Shown here: positions 1 through 12,640 of the stretch, in pieces
Layout: each line of letters starts with the position of its first letter
Position numbering within the stretch: position 1 is the stretch's first letter
Assembly: GCA_951230915.1 (NCBI GenBank)
Contig: OX579636.1
Location: 46,317,912 to 46,381,911, forward strand
Direction: 5' to 3'
Length of the DNA stretch: 64,000 bases
Source: Antitrichia curtipendula
Taxonomy: Eukaryota; Streptophyta; Bryopsida; Hypnales; Leucodontaceae
Translations under genes and position numbers: made by a program
Notes under the pieces: model-generated
The model's input: only the letters and a program-made list of their open reading frames with translations
Databases searched by the model: none
Told to the model about the DNA's origin: nothing

Positions 1-1977
1 TGGGTGCTTCAACCTATGTTCTTTAGTCAAATTTAAGAGGTGATTTGCAAACACTTCAAGGTTGCGGTCCGTAAAGTGATCCAAATGCTTGAAGAATTTT
101 CTCTTCAAGAAAAACAACTTTTGAGTGAAGTTATCCAAGTCTCGGAAGAGCTATCGCTTGTTGGGTGATCGTTTTGATGAGCTCGCCCTCATGATATTTG
201 GTAAAGAAGTCTTTCCGGAGTTTCTAGACATCATTATGCACCGTGATGATCATGATCGCACTTTTGAAATTGTTGGGAGCTTTAATATTCTTTCCTTCCT
301 TCTCTGGATTAACATTTTGGAATTGCTTCAAAATTGCATTGGTGAAACTCAATAAAACCAAAGTTAGACATGAATATATCAATATAGAACACTTGCACAT
401 TTATCTTTGTTTCAAGAATAATTCGACAAGCGTTAGTATTGATAAGAAAGTCGGCATATGAACTACAAGGAAATAAGTACTGCAACACTTAGCTAGCCCA
501 ACCACAAAACAACAGCATTACCCTCGAGTCAAAAATAAAAGTTCAAGAGGATAGCTTATCTTCTACTATCCCTCGCTAAGAACGGATGCATTTCTTTGCT
601 TTACTAGCTCTTCCACCACAAGAGTCAAATGAAGGTAGTTGATCTAGATGTTTTGGGAGCTTATGATCTAGCTCCCCCATGTCAGCTACGCGTGGTCAAG
701 GTGATTTGTTAAGTTGTAAAATTGTGAGATGTTCATCAACTTTGATGTATCAAGGGTCCACACAATGTAGACTTTCCATGTTTTGAGTTCTTTTCTAATT
801 GCTCCTAGCACTTTTTCCTTTGGAGATCTTTAGAAACTTGGATGCTATGTTGACCGTTGATGATTATGAACTTTCCTTTCTTGATCTCCTCCCATTTTTG
901 CAACAAGTCCTTTAACAATTTGTTTTGATTGTTGATTGGAGTTCAACATAGCCATTGGCGTTTTCTTATGTGACCAAGAGCAATTAGATTGCCCTTCACG
1001 GATTCCAAAATTTTGTCCTCTATTCCGCAAATGACGTACTTGTCTCTTGTATTGATGCATCGGTTGATATGAATGAGTTTGGGATCATGTCCTAATATGT
1101 AGTAGGTTTTGTACTATGACCAAAAGTTCCACTGATGAATCCAAACTGGTCAGTATCATCCTTGGAGGCCTTAGCTTCTGTAGTCTAGACAATATTTGTT
1201 AGAACCAAATCCAAACTTCCAATAGCTACGAAGGGGGTCACTTTTGTCTATCGACGCCTATTGAATCCTTCAATTGTCAAGGACTCCTTTGGTGGGTCCT
1301 GGCATGTTTTTGGAACTTCAATCAAACTTGCCCCTATCCACTTGCTCCACTTTCAGACACAAGGGGTGCTATTCCATTGGCTCCTCCAATAGATTGTCAT
1401 TGCTTCTTCTTTCTTTGCTAGTTTATATGTGGGCAAGGCTTCATATACTATCTAGCATGCTTATCCAACACTATTTAGATGTTTAGGAGCCTTTTGAATT
1501 TGACTTTAGTCATGCTTTCAACCCAAGGCAAGTATTTTGCTACCTTGAATGAGTGGATAAGGTGGTCAATTTTTGAATTTTTGAAGAAGGATTCCACTTC
1601 ATGTATGTTGAACTTGGCCCTTGGGTTGTTGACATTTAAGACTATTGATGGATGTGCTCTCCATCACCGTTGTCTTCTAGTGCCTCTTGTAGCATGATTA
1701 CAATGTAATTGTCACGGATGCCTTCAATGTTTGTCACCTTTTCTTGAGGGTGCCATGTGAAAAAGTTATTGTGGGTCTAAGTCCAATAGCGGAGGTGAAT
1801 GAAGTCTTAGAATTGGTTTATACCAAATGACCATGCAACAACATGCTCTTTGAACTGCTAAAGCTTTCCGTACAAATCTCCCATATTGTCAATAAATGGC
1901 TCCTCTCCAAATGGATTTTCAAATGATTCCATGGAGGGCAAAGTTTTAGTGTAGTCGTATTTGTCAACTCCCGCCAT
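1..1977 (-). pseudogene. Decayed ParB-like mobile-element gene, continues beyond window start
   Basis: Read on the minus strand from an ATG at 1977, the sequence gives coherent protein interrupted by many stops and frame changes. The start reads MAGVDKYDYTKTLPSMESF, followed by FTWHPQEKVTNIEGIRDNY and IVIMLQEALEDNGDG (about 1770-1680). Further on, KFIIINGQHSIQVSKDLQ lies at about 870-825 and, in another frame, WKVYIVWTLDTSKLMNISQF at about 778-715. Downstream, NVNPEKEGKNIKAPNNFKSA (about 315-255) and further coding-like stretches run to the edge. The NGQHSI segment followed by a W-rich strand parallels GGQHIVAAHRKL and MWSPEDKS in the plus-strand gene at 57305-62065, so I infer a diverged relative of the ParB/sulfiredoxin-like fold. 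Most stops are TAG, TAA or TGA that could derive from CAG, CAA or CGA by C-to-T change. Function is unknown and no intact product is possible. Confidence 0.6.
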
Positions 1978-4212
1978 CTTGATGTATCAAGTGTTGTAGA
2001 ATTGGACTAATGTTAGTTTTCTTTGACTTGAGGATAAAGTTTAGATATTGTAAAGTAATGACCAATCTAATGTGTATTCCATTTAAAGTAATTGACTAGG
2101 CATCTTTTACCTTTGACTTGAAGATAAGTTCTTAATATATATGTATCATGTCTTCCTACATTGCATATAAGCTTGGAGTGGTGTTTAAAAATTGAATTAC
2201 AAATAAGCCTCAAATATCTTTGATTTGAAGATAGATTCAATACTTCTAATAAGCATAGCAAGTGCACCCTAGTGCTGTGGTATCCAAAATCAATTTAGTA
2301 AAAACTATGGATGACTGAAAGATAAATACTCAAGCATATAACCTCATATAGATTTTTAATTTAGGTGGAAATGATTAGTGTGTATTATCTTTGATACAAA
2401 AATAATTATTTGTCCAACATGTAATCAAAAGGGTATTGTTCAAATGAACTTTTTCTTATTTTTCTACTTGATTTGCTTGTATAGCTAGTCAATTCACGTT
2501 AATTTACAAAAAATTGGGGGGTAGTTGACACTTTTGACTTGAGGATAACAGTTTCCTATTATATTTGTTAATCATTTAGAGGGTGAAGTATTTTCACGAT
2601 TAGTTCATTTTCTTCAACATAAAGATAATCAAGTTTGATTGAAATGGAATTTGGTAGATCAGTGCCTAAGTATGTACATTATGTGATTTCAAGAGACTAT
2701 TGTGCATGTGTCTATATTATCTTTGACCCGAAGATAATCAAGTTTGGATAAGCACTGATTGGCAAAGGACATTGTTGATATAACACTTTCTTTGGCGGTT
2801 TCAACTTTATCTTTGAGTCAAGGATAATTATCCTTGATTCAAAGGTATGGTCTTTTTTATTATAGAAGAAAAAATTCAATGAATGCTAGATTTCTATTTC
2901 ATAAATCTTGAACCTATAATTGTGTTCCATAGAATTTGATACCTACAAATTCAATTTAATTTGTTGCAGAGTTTGTGATCGCTTCTTCTATTGCAAATTG
3001 CAAATCCAAAAGATAGAAAAGAATACCTACAATCGCAAAAAAAACACCATTAGAGCTTTCCAAAGGAAGAGAACACACCTTGATGAATAAATCAAGAGAT
3101 TGAATGAAGATCATCAATTCCAAAATCCTATTCCTTGAGTGGTAAAAATAAGGCCCAAAACATAAGGACTCCATTATATTGAATTTCAAAACCCTATTCT
3201 GAAGATTGTTACACGGGATCCAATCTGAATACTTAAGAATCAAATAAATAAAACCCAAGAAGCAAATAAAGCTAGAAACATACTAGGAAGTGGCTTACAC
3301 TTAAAACTTTGATCTTCACGCAAAGAACCCGTCATGCAAACAAAAGTTGTCTACTAAAATTGAACAAAAAACAAAACAAAGAGCAAAAAGAAACTGAAAA
3401 ACAAGCAAGCTACCTATCAAGCAAGCAAAAGCAAAGTAAGCAAGCAAACAAACAAACAAAAGCTAAAAACAAAACTAGAAATAATGAGAGAGACATTACA
3501 TGAAATCCGCAACTTCTAAAATAAGAAATTTTACCTTCTCAACAAACAATGCAACAATGCAAATTTGCATTTGAATAGCGTACCACAACATTGCACTACA
3601 ACACTGCACCCCAACGTGTTACTTTGCATAAATTGCATCCCAATACGCTATTGGGATATGGGCCATCTACTAGTTTAAGACAAGCATCTTACTAAATCTA
3701 AGTAGGTTCCAAGTTGAGAGGTGGTTAGGCATGTTGGGTGGTTAACCTCATAAAGGGTGTAAGGTTCTTTGGGTGGTTGGCCTTATCAAGGGTTAAATTC
3801 TTGAGGTTGTTAGCCTTGTTAGGTGGTTAGGTTTGGTCGGACATTTGTCTTGTATCATTGGTAGCATTGAGCCTTTTCAACGGGTACTTAAAGGTTAAGC
3901 TTCCACCTTTGGAACGTTCTTGTATTGTTGGATTTTTTGGTCTCTTTTGTTTCTAATACTTAGCATTCACTTTTGATTTGGATGGTCTTGGTTTGGAAAA
4001 AACTTGCAATCTAAGTTGAAAGATTTTGAGGATTTAACTATATATTGCATTCTTCAGGATCATATTCTTTTATGAGTTGTACTTTTGTTTGAGTATTGTT
4101 GTTGAGCTTTGTTGAAAACTATTTTATTTTTGTGGGTTTTTATGAAGATTACACTTTAGAGCTTGGAAGGATGCATAGTAGGCAAACTTGAGAAGATTTC
4201 TAGTGCTACTAT
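1978..4212. other. AT-rich intergenic DNA, no gene seen
   Basis: No supported gene. Only short chance open frames occur. Phrases such as 'ctttgacttgaggataa' recur several times around 2020-2830, which suggests a degenerate local repeat. A poly-purine stretch with repeated AAGCAAGCAAAC-type motifs lies near 3390-3470. Confidence 0.5.
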
Positions 4213-6625
4213 CACTAGAAGAAAATGAGAGGTTTTGCGACTACAAAGAGCAATTAGTTTTGGGGTTGCATTGTACATTTGCAACTAGCTAGTGAGAATC
4301 TGGAGGCCCCTAATCATTGTGGACAAGTTTTCTAGTTGTATAATAGTTGCAAGGCAAAATGGTATTATTTTTCATTTGGCAACTTACTTGGAGCTTCATC
4401 GATGTGCATTATGACATGGTTGATTATGTAGTATTTGTGCCATGTGAGGTTGGTTACTCAATTGGTGAATTGTACAACTTATTGGCAACTCGTTTGTGAC
4501 TCATCTCTAATTTGTTTGTGACTTGTCAATGTGATTTCATTGCTACTTGTTTGTGATTCATTTGCAACTTGTTTGTGGCACATTTCCGACTTGTTTGTGA
4601 CTTGTAGAATTTGCAGATTTCAAAATCTACAAGATGTAGAAATCTTAAAATTTTCATAACTTAATTCATTACATAAAGATACAACTACTTACAAGTCTTA
4701 TTTGTCCAATCTAATGGTATTCTTGACAATAGATATGGGACAGCTGATATAAGACATTTGGAAAATGGTTTGGAAACAACTAAAAAAGGACTATTAAACA
4801 ACTATTAAACAACTAAGAAATTACTACAAAACAATTAGGAAACAACTACTATCATTTTACTGTTGTAGTTGTTTCCAAGTCATTTCCTAGTCGTTTTTTG
4901 GAATTGCAAATCGACACGGAGTTGCATTGTATATTTGTTCACTATGTGAAAAACATATATTTGTTGTCAAACTAGAGGGGTTTTAGGAGTCTAAAGATCT
5001 AGATGGAGTGGACTCTACCTTTTTTACCTCTATTAGAAAAATATTTAGCATTAGTTCTTTTATTTCTATACTTGAAGGCATTTTAAACTTTGTTGGTATA
5101 TTTGAAGTTGTTAAATGGAAAGGTGAAGTTTATTTTATCTTTCTTTTTAAGTTTTTAAAGGATTTAAAGGCCACATAGGAGATAAGGATAGAGTTATGGG
5201 AAAAAAGGGATGGCCAATGGGTAAATTGTGGTCCATGTGGCATTTTAGAGGCTAAAATTCACTTGCTTAGGTGGATGGGATAGAAGATGAGTTGGAAGCT
5301 AAGGTAGAGGGTCTTCTTCTTCCTCTTCCTTGTAGTTAGCTTGGAAGAACCGTGTCTTAAGAGAGCCATAGCAGAATGTATAGAAAAAAATTTGCAATGA
5401 AATTTTTTGAGGTTGTTCATCTTGTTTTTGTGGTTCCAAAAACCTATCACTCACTCAATTTGGAGTTCTCATGTAAAAGTTATGCATGAGGAGGTGAGAA
5501 AGGGGTGATTGTCATGTAGAGTAGGGGCAAAAACTTTGAGGTTTTTGTTTTTGATTTTTGATTTTTTGATTTTTTATGTATTGGTATGCTAGCTTTTCAA
5601 AAAGCTATCATTCTTTTAGTTTGAAGTTAGTATGTGAGAGTTATGGGATGTGAAGCAAAATAGAGGTGGGCTGCCTTTGATTTGAAGAGAGAGAACTTTG
5701 ACTAACTATAAAAGTCGGATAGTATTATCATTTAAGTTGAACTTTAGAGAGTGTATATATTATTGTGTTAGCTTTTTATAAAAGTATAACATGACAAGTT
5801 TGGAGTTGGTATGTGAAAGTTATGGGCTTGGTAAAAGAGTAGTGATGAATTGCCTTTGAATTGGAGAGAATGACCTTTGATCGGCTATGAAAGTCAGAAA
5901 GTATCTTAGTCTTGAGTGAAATTTGAATAATTTTTAAATATTTGTGTTATCTTCCAAAGAGATATCACATGCCTATTTGGAAATTGTGTAGAGGCTGTAG
6001 AACTCATTTTTGTATAGGCTACTTCTTCAAAGGAAGTTTGCGGTTTATATATAGCTTCTTCTATTTTTTTACAAACATGTGAGATATTTTGAGATTATGT
6101 GAAATTTTATGGGGGTTATGTGGGCATGTGATATTATATTGGCTTACATGGCATTGTATGTAATTTTATCATTATGTTTGTGAGTTGTATGATTACGAGA
6201 TCCTTCATTTTTCGAGCCACATTTAGTTGCAGCTAGAAATCCCGCATTTTCCCAAGGCAAGGCCACAACGGTGCATATCACGGAGTGTAGAGTAGTCCAC
6301 ATCAACAATTGTGATGAATATTAGATGGAGAATAATTCACATTCGTTCTAAATTTGAACTCTGTTAAAACTTTCATAATCCTACACTCCATTCTACAACT
6401 ACTTTGCAACCAAAACAATGTCTCACTTCATTCTACAACTACTTTGCAATCAAAACAATGTCTCATTTCATTATAGAACTACTTTACAACTAAAGCATTA
6501 TACTAATGATGTAAAGCATTGACATAAGAATTTGGTGCAAATAGAGAGGGTTACAATCGCATGATAGTTGTATAGAACACAGTCGCATTTTAGCCGGTCG
6601 TGGCAAACATGTTTTTCTTCTAATA
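4213..6625. mobile_element. Non-autonomous CACTA-type transposon, copy 1
   Basis: The left end reads CACTAGAAGAAAATGAGAGG and the right end reads ATGTTTTTCTTCTAATA, an inverted match with slight decay. TAT directly flanks both sides (4210-4212 and 6626-6628), the 3-bp target duplication expected for the CACTA (En/Spm) superfamily. Internally it carries runs such as 'gcaactcgtttgtgac' and 'gatatgggacagctgatataagac', which are shared with the copy at 19233-20256. I found no transposase, so it depends on an element elsewhere. The middle (about 4980-6250) is absent from copy 2 and could be a later insertion. Confidence 0.8.
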
Positions 6626-8068
6626 TATTTGTATCTTATAGGTATTGAGGGTTGTATTCCAGATTAAGCTACAGGTGAGGAAAATTCGCTAAAGCAATAG
6701 TGTTGTTCTTTTACTTTTTGTAGGAACTTAATTCTTTTGAATTTTGTGGATTGGATAAGTGTTGGGATAGGTTTCCTCAGTCTTTTTTGCATTCTTTTTT
6801 TTTTTGCAAATATTACCTCATCCAAGAGCCCCGTGCTTTTTTGGATAGACAACAAACTTTACAACAATGCGCACTCCAAACTTGCAAAATTAGAATACTC
6901 GGTTTGCAACAATGCAAATATAAACTTCTAAACTCCAACCAAACTCTAGAACTCCGCAACACTCCGAAGTACTCCACAACTCTGCAACAAACGCTTCCAA
7001 TAATTAAATCCAATATACAAACAAGAAAGCACCAAAGACAGACTAGCACAACAACAAAATGAAGAAAATGCTCACACACAATTGAGCAAGAAACCTAGAA
7101 GAAAATTGCAAATGAGCATCTCTACAATATAAGGGAAGAGATGACCTCCCAAACCTTGCCCAAGCCGGCGGAGCTGCTAATTAAGCCTCGCCAACATCCA
7201 AACCTACAAATTCGTTCTTGAATTTGACCCAAGCCACCAACCAAGCCTCTGGAACTACTGAACCTGGAGGTTGAAACCTGAAGCAGACATCCAATGCTAT
7301 GAGTAATTACTTGTAGTTCATTACACTATGAGTAATGATTTCTACTGCATTACACTATGAATATTATTTCTACGTCATTACAATATCATTATAAATAATA
7401 ATTTCTACTATGTTGTAGGAGACATAATGTCTACAATTTTGTATAAACGATCAAATAAAATAGAACTATATAAATTGCTCTCTAAAATTTTATTAGATTT
7501 TTTATACAATTTTTTTTCATTTATAGTTAATAGAAATAGCACATTAGATTTGTTTCTTTCCATCCATATTTGAAATTCAAAACATAATAGTACAAAATTG
7601 GTACACTTGAATTCAAATTGAAATGTACAAATCCTTCCAATTGTATACAATGTTTTTTCACCTACCTCTTCACATGAACTCCAAAACCTCTTTCATTGTA
7701 TTAGAATTCTTTAAAGTACATCAAAAAATTATCTTTTTCATTCTCACATGGATTCCAAAACATTTGAGATTTGGGTTTTGGATTTTACAAAGCATGACTC
7801 ATGGTTTTTGTGCACTACATTGAAACTTGAAAGTAAAAAATACTAGGGGAATAAATTTGGTCTTTAATTCTACATTTTCTAGATATTTATAATTTGTATA
7901 TATATTTTTCTTTTGCATTCTCATGCAAATTTCAAGACATTTGAGACTTAGATTCCATGAACAACAATGCAAGGCTCATGGTTTTTGACTGTTCATACAC
8001 TACATTGAAAATGAGAAATAGTAGGGGGGTAAATTTAATGTGGTCTTTAATCCCTAAAGTCCCATTGG
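6626..8068. other. AT-rich intergenic DNA with a diverged tandem duplication
   Basis: No gene seen. Two diverged copies of a roughly 170-bp block lie at about 7740-7870 and 7915-8045. They share 'acatttgaga', 'ctcatggtttttg', 'cactacattgaaa' and 'ggtctttaat'. Confidence 0.4.
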
Positions 8069-8507
8069 GTGGAAGTACACTACTAGGAGCCACTTGTAGA
8101 CGTTATTGAGGTGCTTACAGAGGTCCTTAATGGAATATTCCACCAAACAATTGTCGCTTATTCATCTAAAATAGTCTTTACGTCATTTGTAATGGATTCT
8201 TATTGCAATATTCTACCAAAAATTGTTGTTTATTCATCTAAAATAGTCTTTAAATCATCTATAATGGGTCTTTATTGAATCCAATTAAGCAGAATTAAGT
8301 AGTGGTTACTACTACATTTTAGCCCTTTTGATGTTTAGAAATTTAACATAATTAAATTTGTTTTACATTATATCATGTAGGCATAACTAAGAGACAATGC
8401 TCTTCAATTTTTTTTCATATTTCAACTTATATTCAAGAGTTAGAATGAAGATTCTTAAAAAAAAGGAGGTGTTACGTCCAAGTTGGCTCCTATTAGCGTA
8501 CTTCCAC
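8069..8507. mobile_element. hAT-like MITE nested in an older repeat
   Basis: The left end GTGGAAGTACACTACTAGGA is the inverted match of the right end TCCTATTAGCGTACTTCCAC, about 28 bp with two or three mismatches. The flanks CCCATTGG (8061-8068) and CCCATTGT (8508-8515) agree at 7 of 8 bases, consistent with an 8-bp hAT target duplication. It carries no coding capacity. The insertion site lies within a sequence homologous to the dispersed repeat at 34273-34856. Confidence 0.65.
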
Positions 8508-8515
8508 CCCATTGT

Positions 8516-10630
8516 CTCCTTGGGCCTTGGGGGACAAAATGGATTTTGGGTAGGCTCCTCCAGTTTCAATATTTGTTGTGATTTTCTGAATCTTTTTGAA
8601 AAGATAGAAAAGCATATTAGCTTTTCAAAGATTTAACTTTTATTTCAATTGAAGCTCGGGAGTAAAAATTATAGCATAAAAAAAAAAAAAATTATAGTTT
8701 GGCGAGCAGAAAAAAACTTCAAAAAATTTTTAAGTAAAAAAGGTTAAATTTTTATTTTGTATAGATTATGTTTTTATACACATGGGTAGCTTTGATTCAT
8801 TCCATTTGGATTTGTTATGTGAAAGTTATAGACAATCTTGTTTTTTGGGCAATCAAAACATCTTCTTGAAAAAATAACTTGTAGGATTCATTTATGACCT
8901 CAATTTTCACAATTTTCTAAAAAAAAAGGTTTTACAAGATTAAGATCTCTTGTTAGAACAATCTCACTATTGAGATTAGTGTATTTCAATTCCATCTTAG
9001 AGCTGTTAACAATCTAGAATTTCTTTTAGTTTTAAACCTACTTCTATTCAACACTTTTTTAATGAGTGAAAACTAAATGTGTTTCTTTTGAATTTTTTTC
9101 CTAGACTCTCAATTCAATGTTTTGTTTGCATCATTTCCAACTCATTGTTTGCATTTGTACATTTGTATTTGTATATTTGCATTTGTGTGTTGTGTTGTTT
9201 TTATTATGATGTAGTGACGATTTAACAGACTTGATTTCTATTAATAATATTTTTTTCCTTGTTATTGCATTTCTATGTAATGCATTTTAAATTTTAAATT
9301 TTTTTTTTTTGGGTAAATTAGTGTTTTATGTGAAAACTTTTGTATCACAATTATGTAGATGAATGATTTGGCACAAGCAAGTCTCAATTTAAAGAAAAGT
9401 CTCACTTCATAACTTCTTGGTCTCTTATATTTCTATGTTTATAATAAAATTTAAGAGATTAAAATGTTCATTGTAGCCTTGTGGGATGTAGTTCCTTTTT
9501 TTACAACTACGGAAGTGCATTGAATAATATTTTATCATTTATGAGTCTCAATTTATTGAAGAGTCTCAATTTAATGAATACTAATTGTACTCTAAATATA
9601 GAATGCATTAAAATGAGACTCAAATTTGTCTCATTTTAATGAATAAGACTTTGTCAGCTCTAATCCTTCAATAAATTTTGAATATATGTATACTTTGTAC
9701 TCTATGGTCTTCAAATCACTCCCTACCTTTTGGGAGCAAAGATGTTGGAATGCGTGCTCTCCATCCTATTGTAGATTAATTGCAAATCGTATGTACATCA
9801 AGAAATCAAATTGATACAAATAATAATGTTTCGGAAAAACAGTAATCCATCCTTTCATTCCTTAATAGCATGTTCATTTATGATTCTAGCGAGAAATTTC
9901 ATGTGTGCGTGTTCTTATATTGGAGCTAAGTTTCGTCAAACTCTCAATTAATGTGTGCACCTAGTATATGTATCTAGCTTGCTAACTTGGCCAGTTTGCA
10001 CTCATAAGATCAACCTTTGCTAGATTGAAAACCGTAACTCCAACATCGAGCAAATTCATACAACGATATATCCAAAGATCCTCTCACATTCCTTATCATT
10101 GTCATGTCACACTTGGATGGACATGATTTTGACAAAACGTCAACATCCAACCCAATGTCCGTCAGGATCCTGGAAAAAAAATTGGGATGGTCCGGTCATC
10201 GACTTGGACAATCTGTCCATCCCGTCAACGGACTGTCTATCTTGTTGATGGTCCAATCACCTAGGTCGACAGCAAGTCGTCTAGATTGATGAATAGAACA
10301 TCAAGGGCTCAAGACCGTCCAAAAAAATAATTTTTTTAAGCTGCCATGATATGGATGCATCTAGATGCATCCGGACCGATGTCAATGGACATCCCAACTT
10401 GAAAAGTCAACATCACACCATAATAGACAACCTTGCTTGTTAGCATCCGTAGTTGGCAAAATTAATTATGCTCTTGAAAGTCGAGAACCTCATATATGTA
10501 TCTCAATTCCATTTACTTAATTCAAAATACCCTCAAATATAATAGTAGCAATTGCATGATGTTCTATCAAATTTAAAATTAATTAATGTATAAGTGCGTG
10601 TATCTTGGTTCACACTAAGATTTTGAAGGC
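8516..10630. other. AT-rich intergenic DNA; remnant of the 34-kb repeat family
   Basis: From about 8516 to 8760 the sequence matches the repeat at 34.3-34.5 kb (shared 'ttgggggacaaaatg', 'gggtaggctc', 'gaagc.cgg.agtaaaaatta'). Beyond that I see no gene, only homopolymer runs and short open frames. Confidence 0.4.
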
Positions 10631-12640
10631 CTCCAATGACCCTGGCTCCTATATAAATGTTGTAGCACAAGAAAACACACTCAGCCAGATTTCACTCTCA
10701 ATACTCTCAATTTTCTAACCAAACTCACTTCAACTCCCAGAACCGGATCCAAATAGAATCTTGGGGCTACTCATCCACTTCAACACTCGCAAACCCCAGG
10801 TATCCGCACTTAACAATATTTCTAGTATTGCTGGCATACCAACACAGAGCCAAGACTTTTTAGACCAGTGCTTATGAAGTGGAAATCTAGATATTGATTT
10901 GTAAAATGCATGAAAACAAAAGTAAGAACACCCGGGGCATCAAACTAATTTCTGCCCCTAAATAATTAACTCCTCCAAGGAACCCTAAAAGGCCCCAAAG
11001 GAGTCAACTACCGACCAGGAAATGACACGTTGCATTCCTTAATCCAAAATTGAGTTGACTTTAAAATAAGCGGCAAAGTCCGCCAAAAGTGGATCTTAGA
11101 TCCAGAAATTCCGGATCCGGATGTCCAGGTTCACCCAACTAAAAACAACTAGTAACTAACTTCCTAAGTCAAAAACTTTTGGTTTCTTCGTCTACCTATT
11201 TCTGTGCCTAAAACTACGCTAGATTTAGGTCTTCTTTTGCTATTTTGATGGCACCTCCACTTATGATGCAGCTCCCCTATGATCTTAATGAGTAGATCAT
11301 CTTTCCGATCAAATACCAAAATTGGATCTTTCCTTCCACTACTCTTGGCTAAAGCTTTCCCTTTCCCTTGGATTCCACTTCCTCTTCCGTTTCCAAAGAG
11401 ACATCTCCGGACTTCTCCTCCTTTACTTCTATTTCCGGTCCCGGACTAATTTCATTCTGGAGCATCACTACTGCTGACTTGTAGGCGGATCTCTCCTTGT
11501 CTCTCAACAGATCTAAAGACTGGTAAAAATGGAAAAAAGGGCTAAGGGCAAAAGGTTTAGTCTTTCCAACCGCCGCACACATCTTCAGAACTAGATCCTT
11601 CACTACCATACCCCAATGCACCTTCCTCTCTCCTGAAAGTGCCCCAAAGATGGTATTGGCTAAAGTAATTGTAATCCAGATAGGTCTCTCCGGATTCAAG
11701 ATTAGGATTAGGAATTCTAACACCCTCTTGTGCCTCTGGTTTGTACAATCTACTACTGCGTAGCCATCTTTGGGGTTCACAGGGTGAAAAAATTTACCGT
11801 TACAAAATTTGTCTGTCCGGACTGCCCAGCCTTCCCCTTCTGATGGAACCCCGTGTACCAGTGTCCATTGCTCCACTGTCCACTTGTCCAGTTGAGCCTC
11901 AGCCTTTTCTCCCACTTGCTAGACGGATCCATTAACTTCTCACCATCGCTTCGTCCCTTAGGTTGCACGGGACATCGAGGAAACTTTGACATCCAATTTG
12001 GGACAGATCCTTTCCCAGAGTTTCTCTCTCTTTCTTCCCTTTGGGTAGACCCGGAACTACTGACTAGAGGGCAACATGGTACAGTTCTTCATCTCCCTCA
12101 ACCTTCACCATCTTTTCTCACTCTCTAAGAAAAGATCATGCAACTTCCCACACCAGGACATAAATCCGATTTCAAATATCGGGATTCTACTACCCTCTTC
12201 CTTTCTCAGCTGTGTACTAAGGAAAACGGAAATCCTAAACGCTACAACTTCTCTTGTCAAAACACTCACACCAACACATAGCCTCTTAGCTCCAAGAAAA
12301 TCAAGATATAAACTAAATGAGGTGATTTAGTGGAATGACCCTTATTCACCTTCCCCAGAATCCGGTTCCGTAGCTGTTGATTTGACCGTTGCGGCTATCA
12401 TGCGTTCTTCTTTCCCGTTTGGTTTACGATAGTATTCGTTGGTGTGTAATTGAGTTCCGATCCCGTTTCCGGTACATAGGAAAGTCCTCTGGCTGTCAGA
12501 TTGGTCCTTCCGCATTCTGGTTTCCGGTTAGGCTAGAAAGCTTTATTTCTACCATTAACCATTTTACCTAACTCAGATACCCAATGTTCTATTAATCTAT
12601 AACTCTAGTATTTTATCCCCTTCTGTCTCATAGAAACGAA
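10631..12640 (-). mobile_element. Degraded retroelement-like repeat, copy A
   Basis: This block and the one at about 20840-23050 share order and wording. Examples are 'aacaaaagtaagaac.cccgggg', then 'aggaaccctaa', then 'ccgcaaaaggtggatctt' with variation, plus repeated 'ggatccgg' runs. Both contain a minus-strand frame with an acidic lysine- and glutamate-rich tail. I infer two diverged copies of a non-autonomous retroelement-like family. No long terminal repeats, reverse transcriptase or integrase were recognised. Confidence 0.5.
11349..12111 (-). pseudogene. gag-like / plant-transposon-domain ORF with stop and frameshift
   Basis: The frame opens at an ATG at 12111 (MVKVEGDEELYHVAL), meets a TAG that fits a former CAG, continues to about 11935, then shifts into the 188-residue open frame ending at 11349. 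The main part reads WTVEQWTLVHGVPSEGEGWA, then NPERPIWITITLANTIFGAL and KVHWGMVVKDLVLKMC, and ends in an acidic, lysine-rich tail. The pattern recalls the putative plant transposon protein domain found in gag-like frames of plant retroelements: a hydrophobic helix after 'NPERP', then G-x-x-VHWG-x-V. That assignment is from memory of the family and is weak. One frameshift and one stop mean it is not functional as read. Confidence 0.5.
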
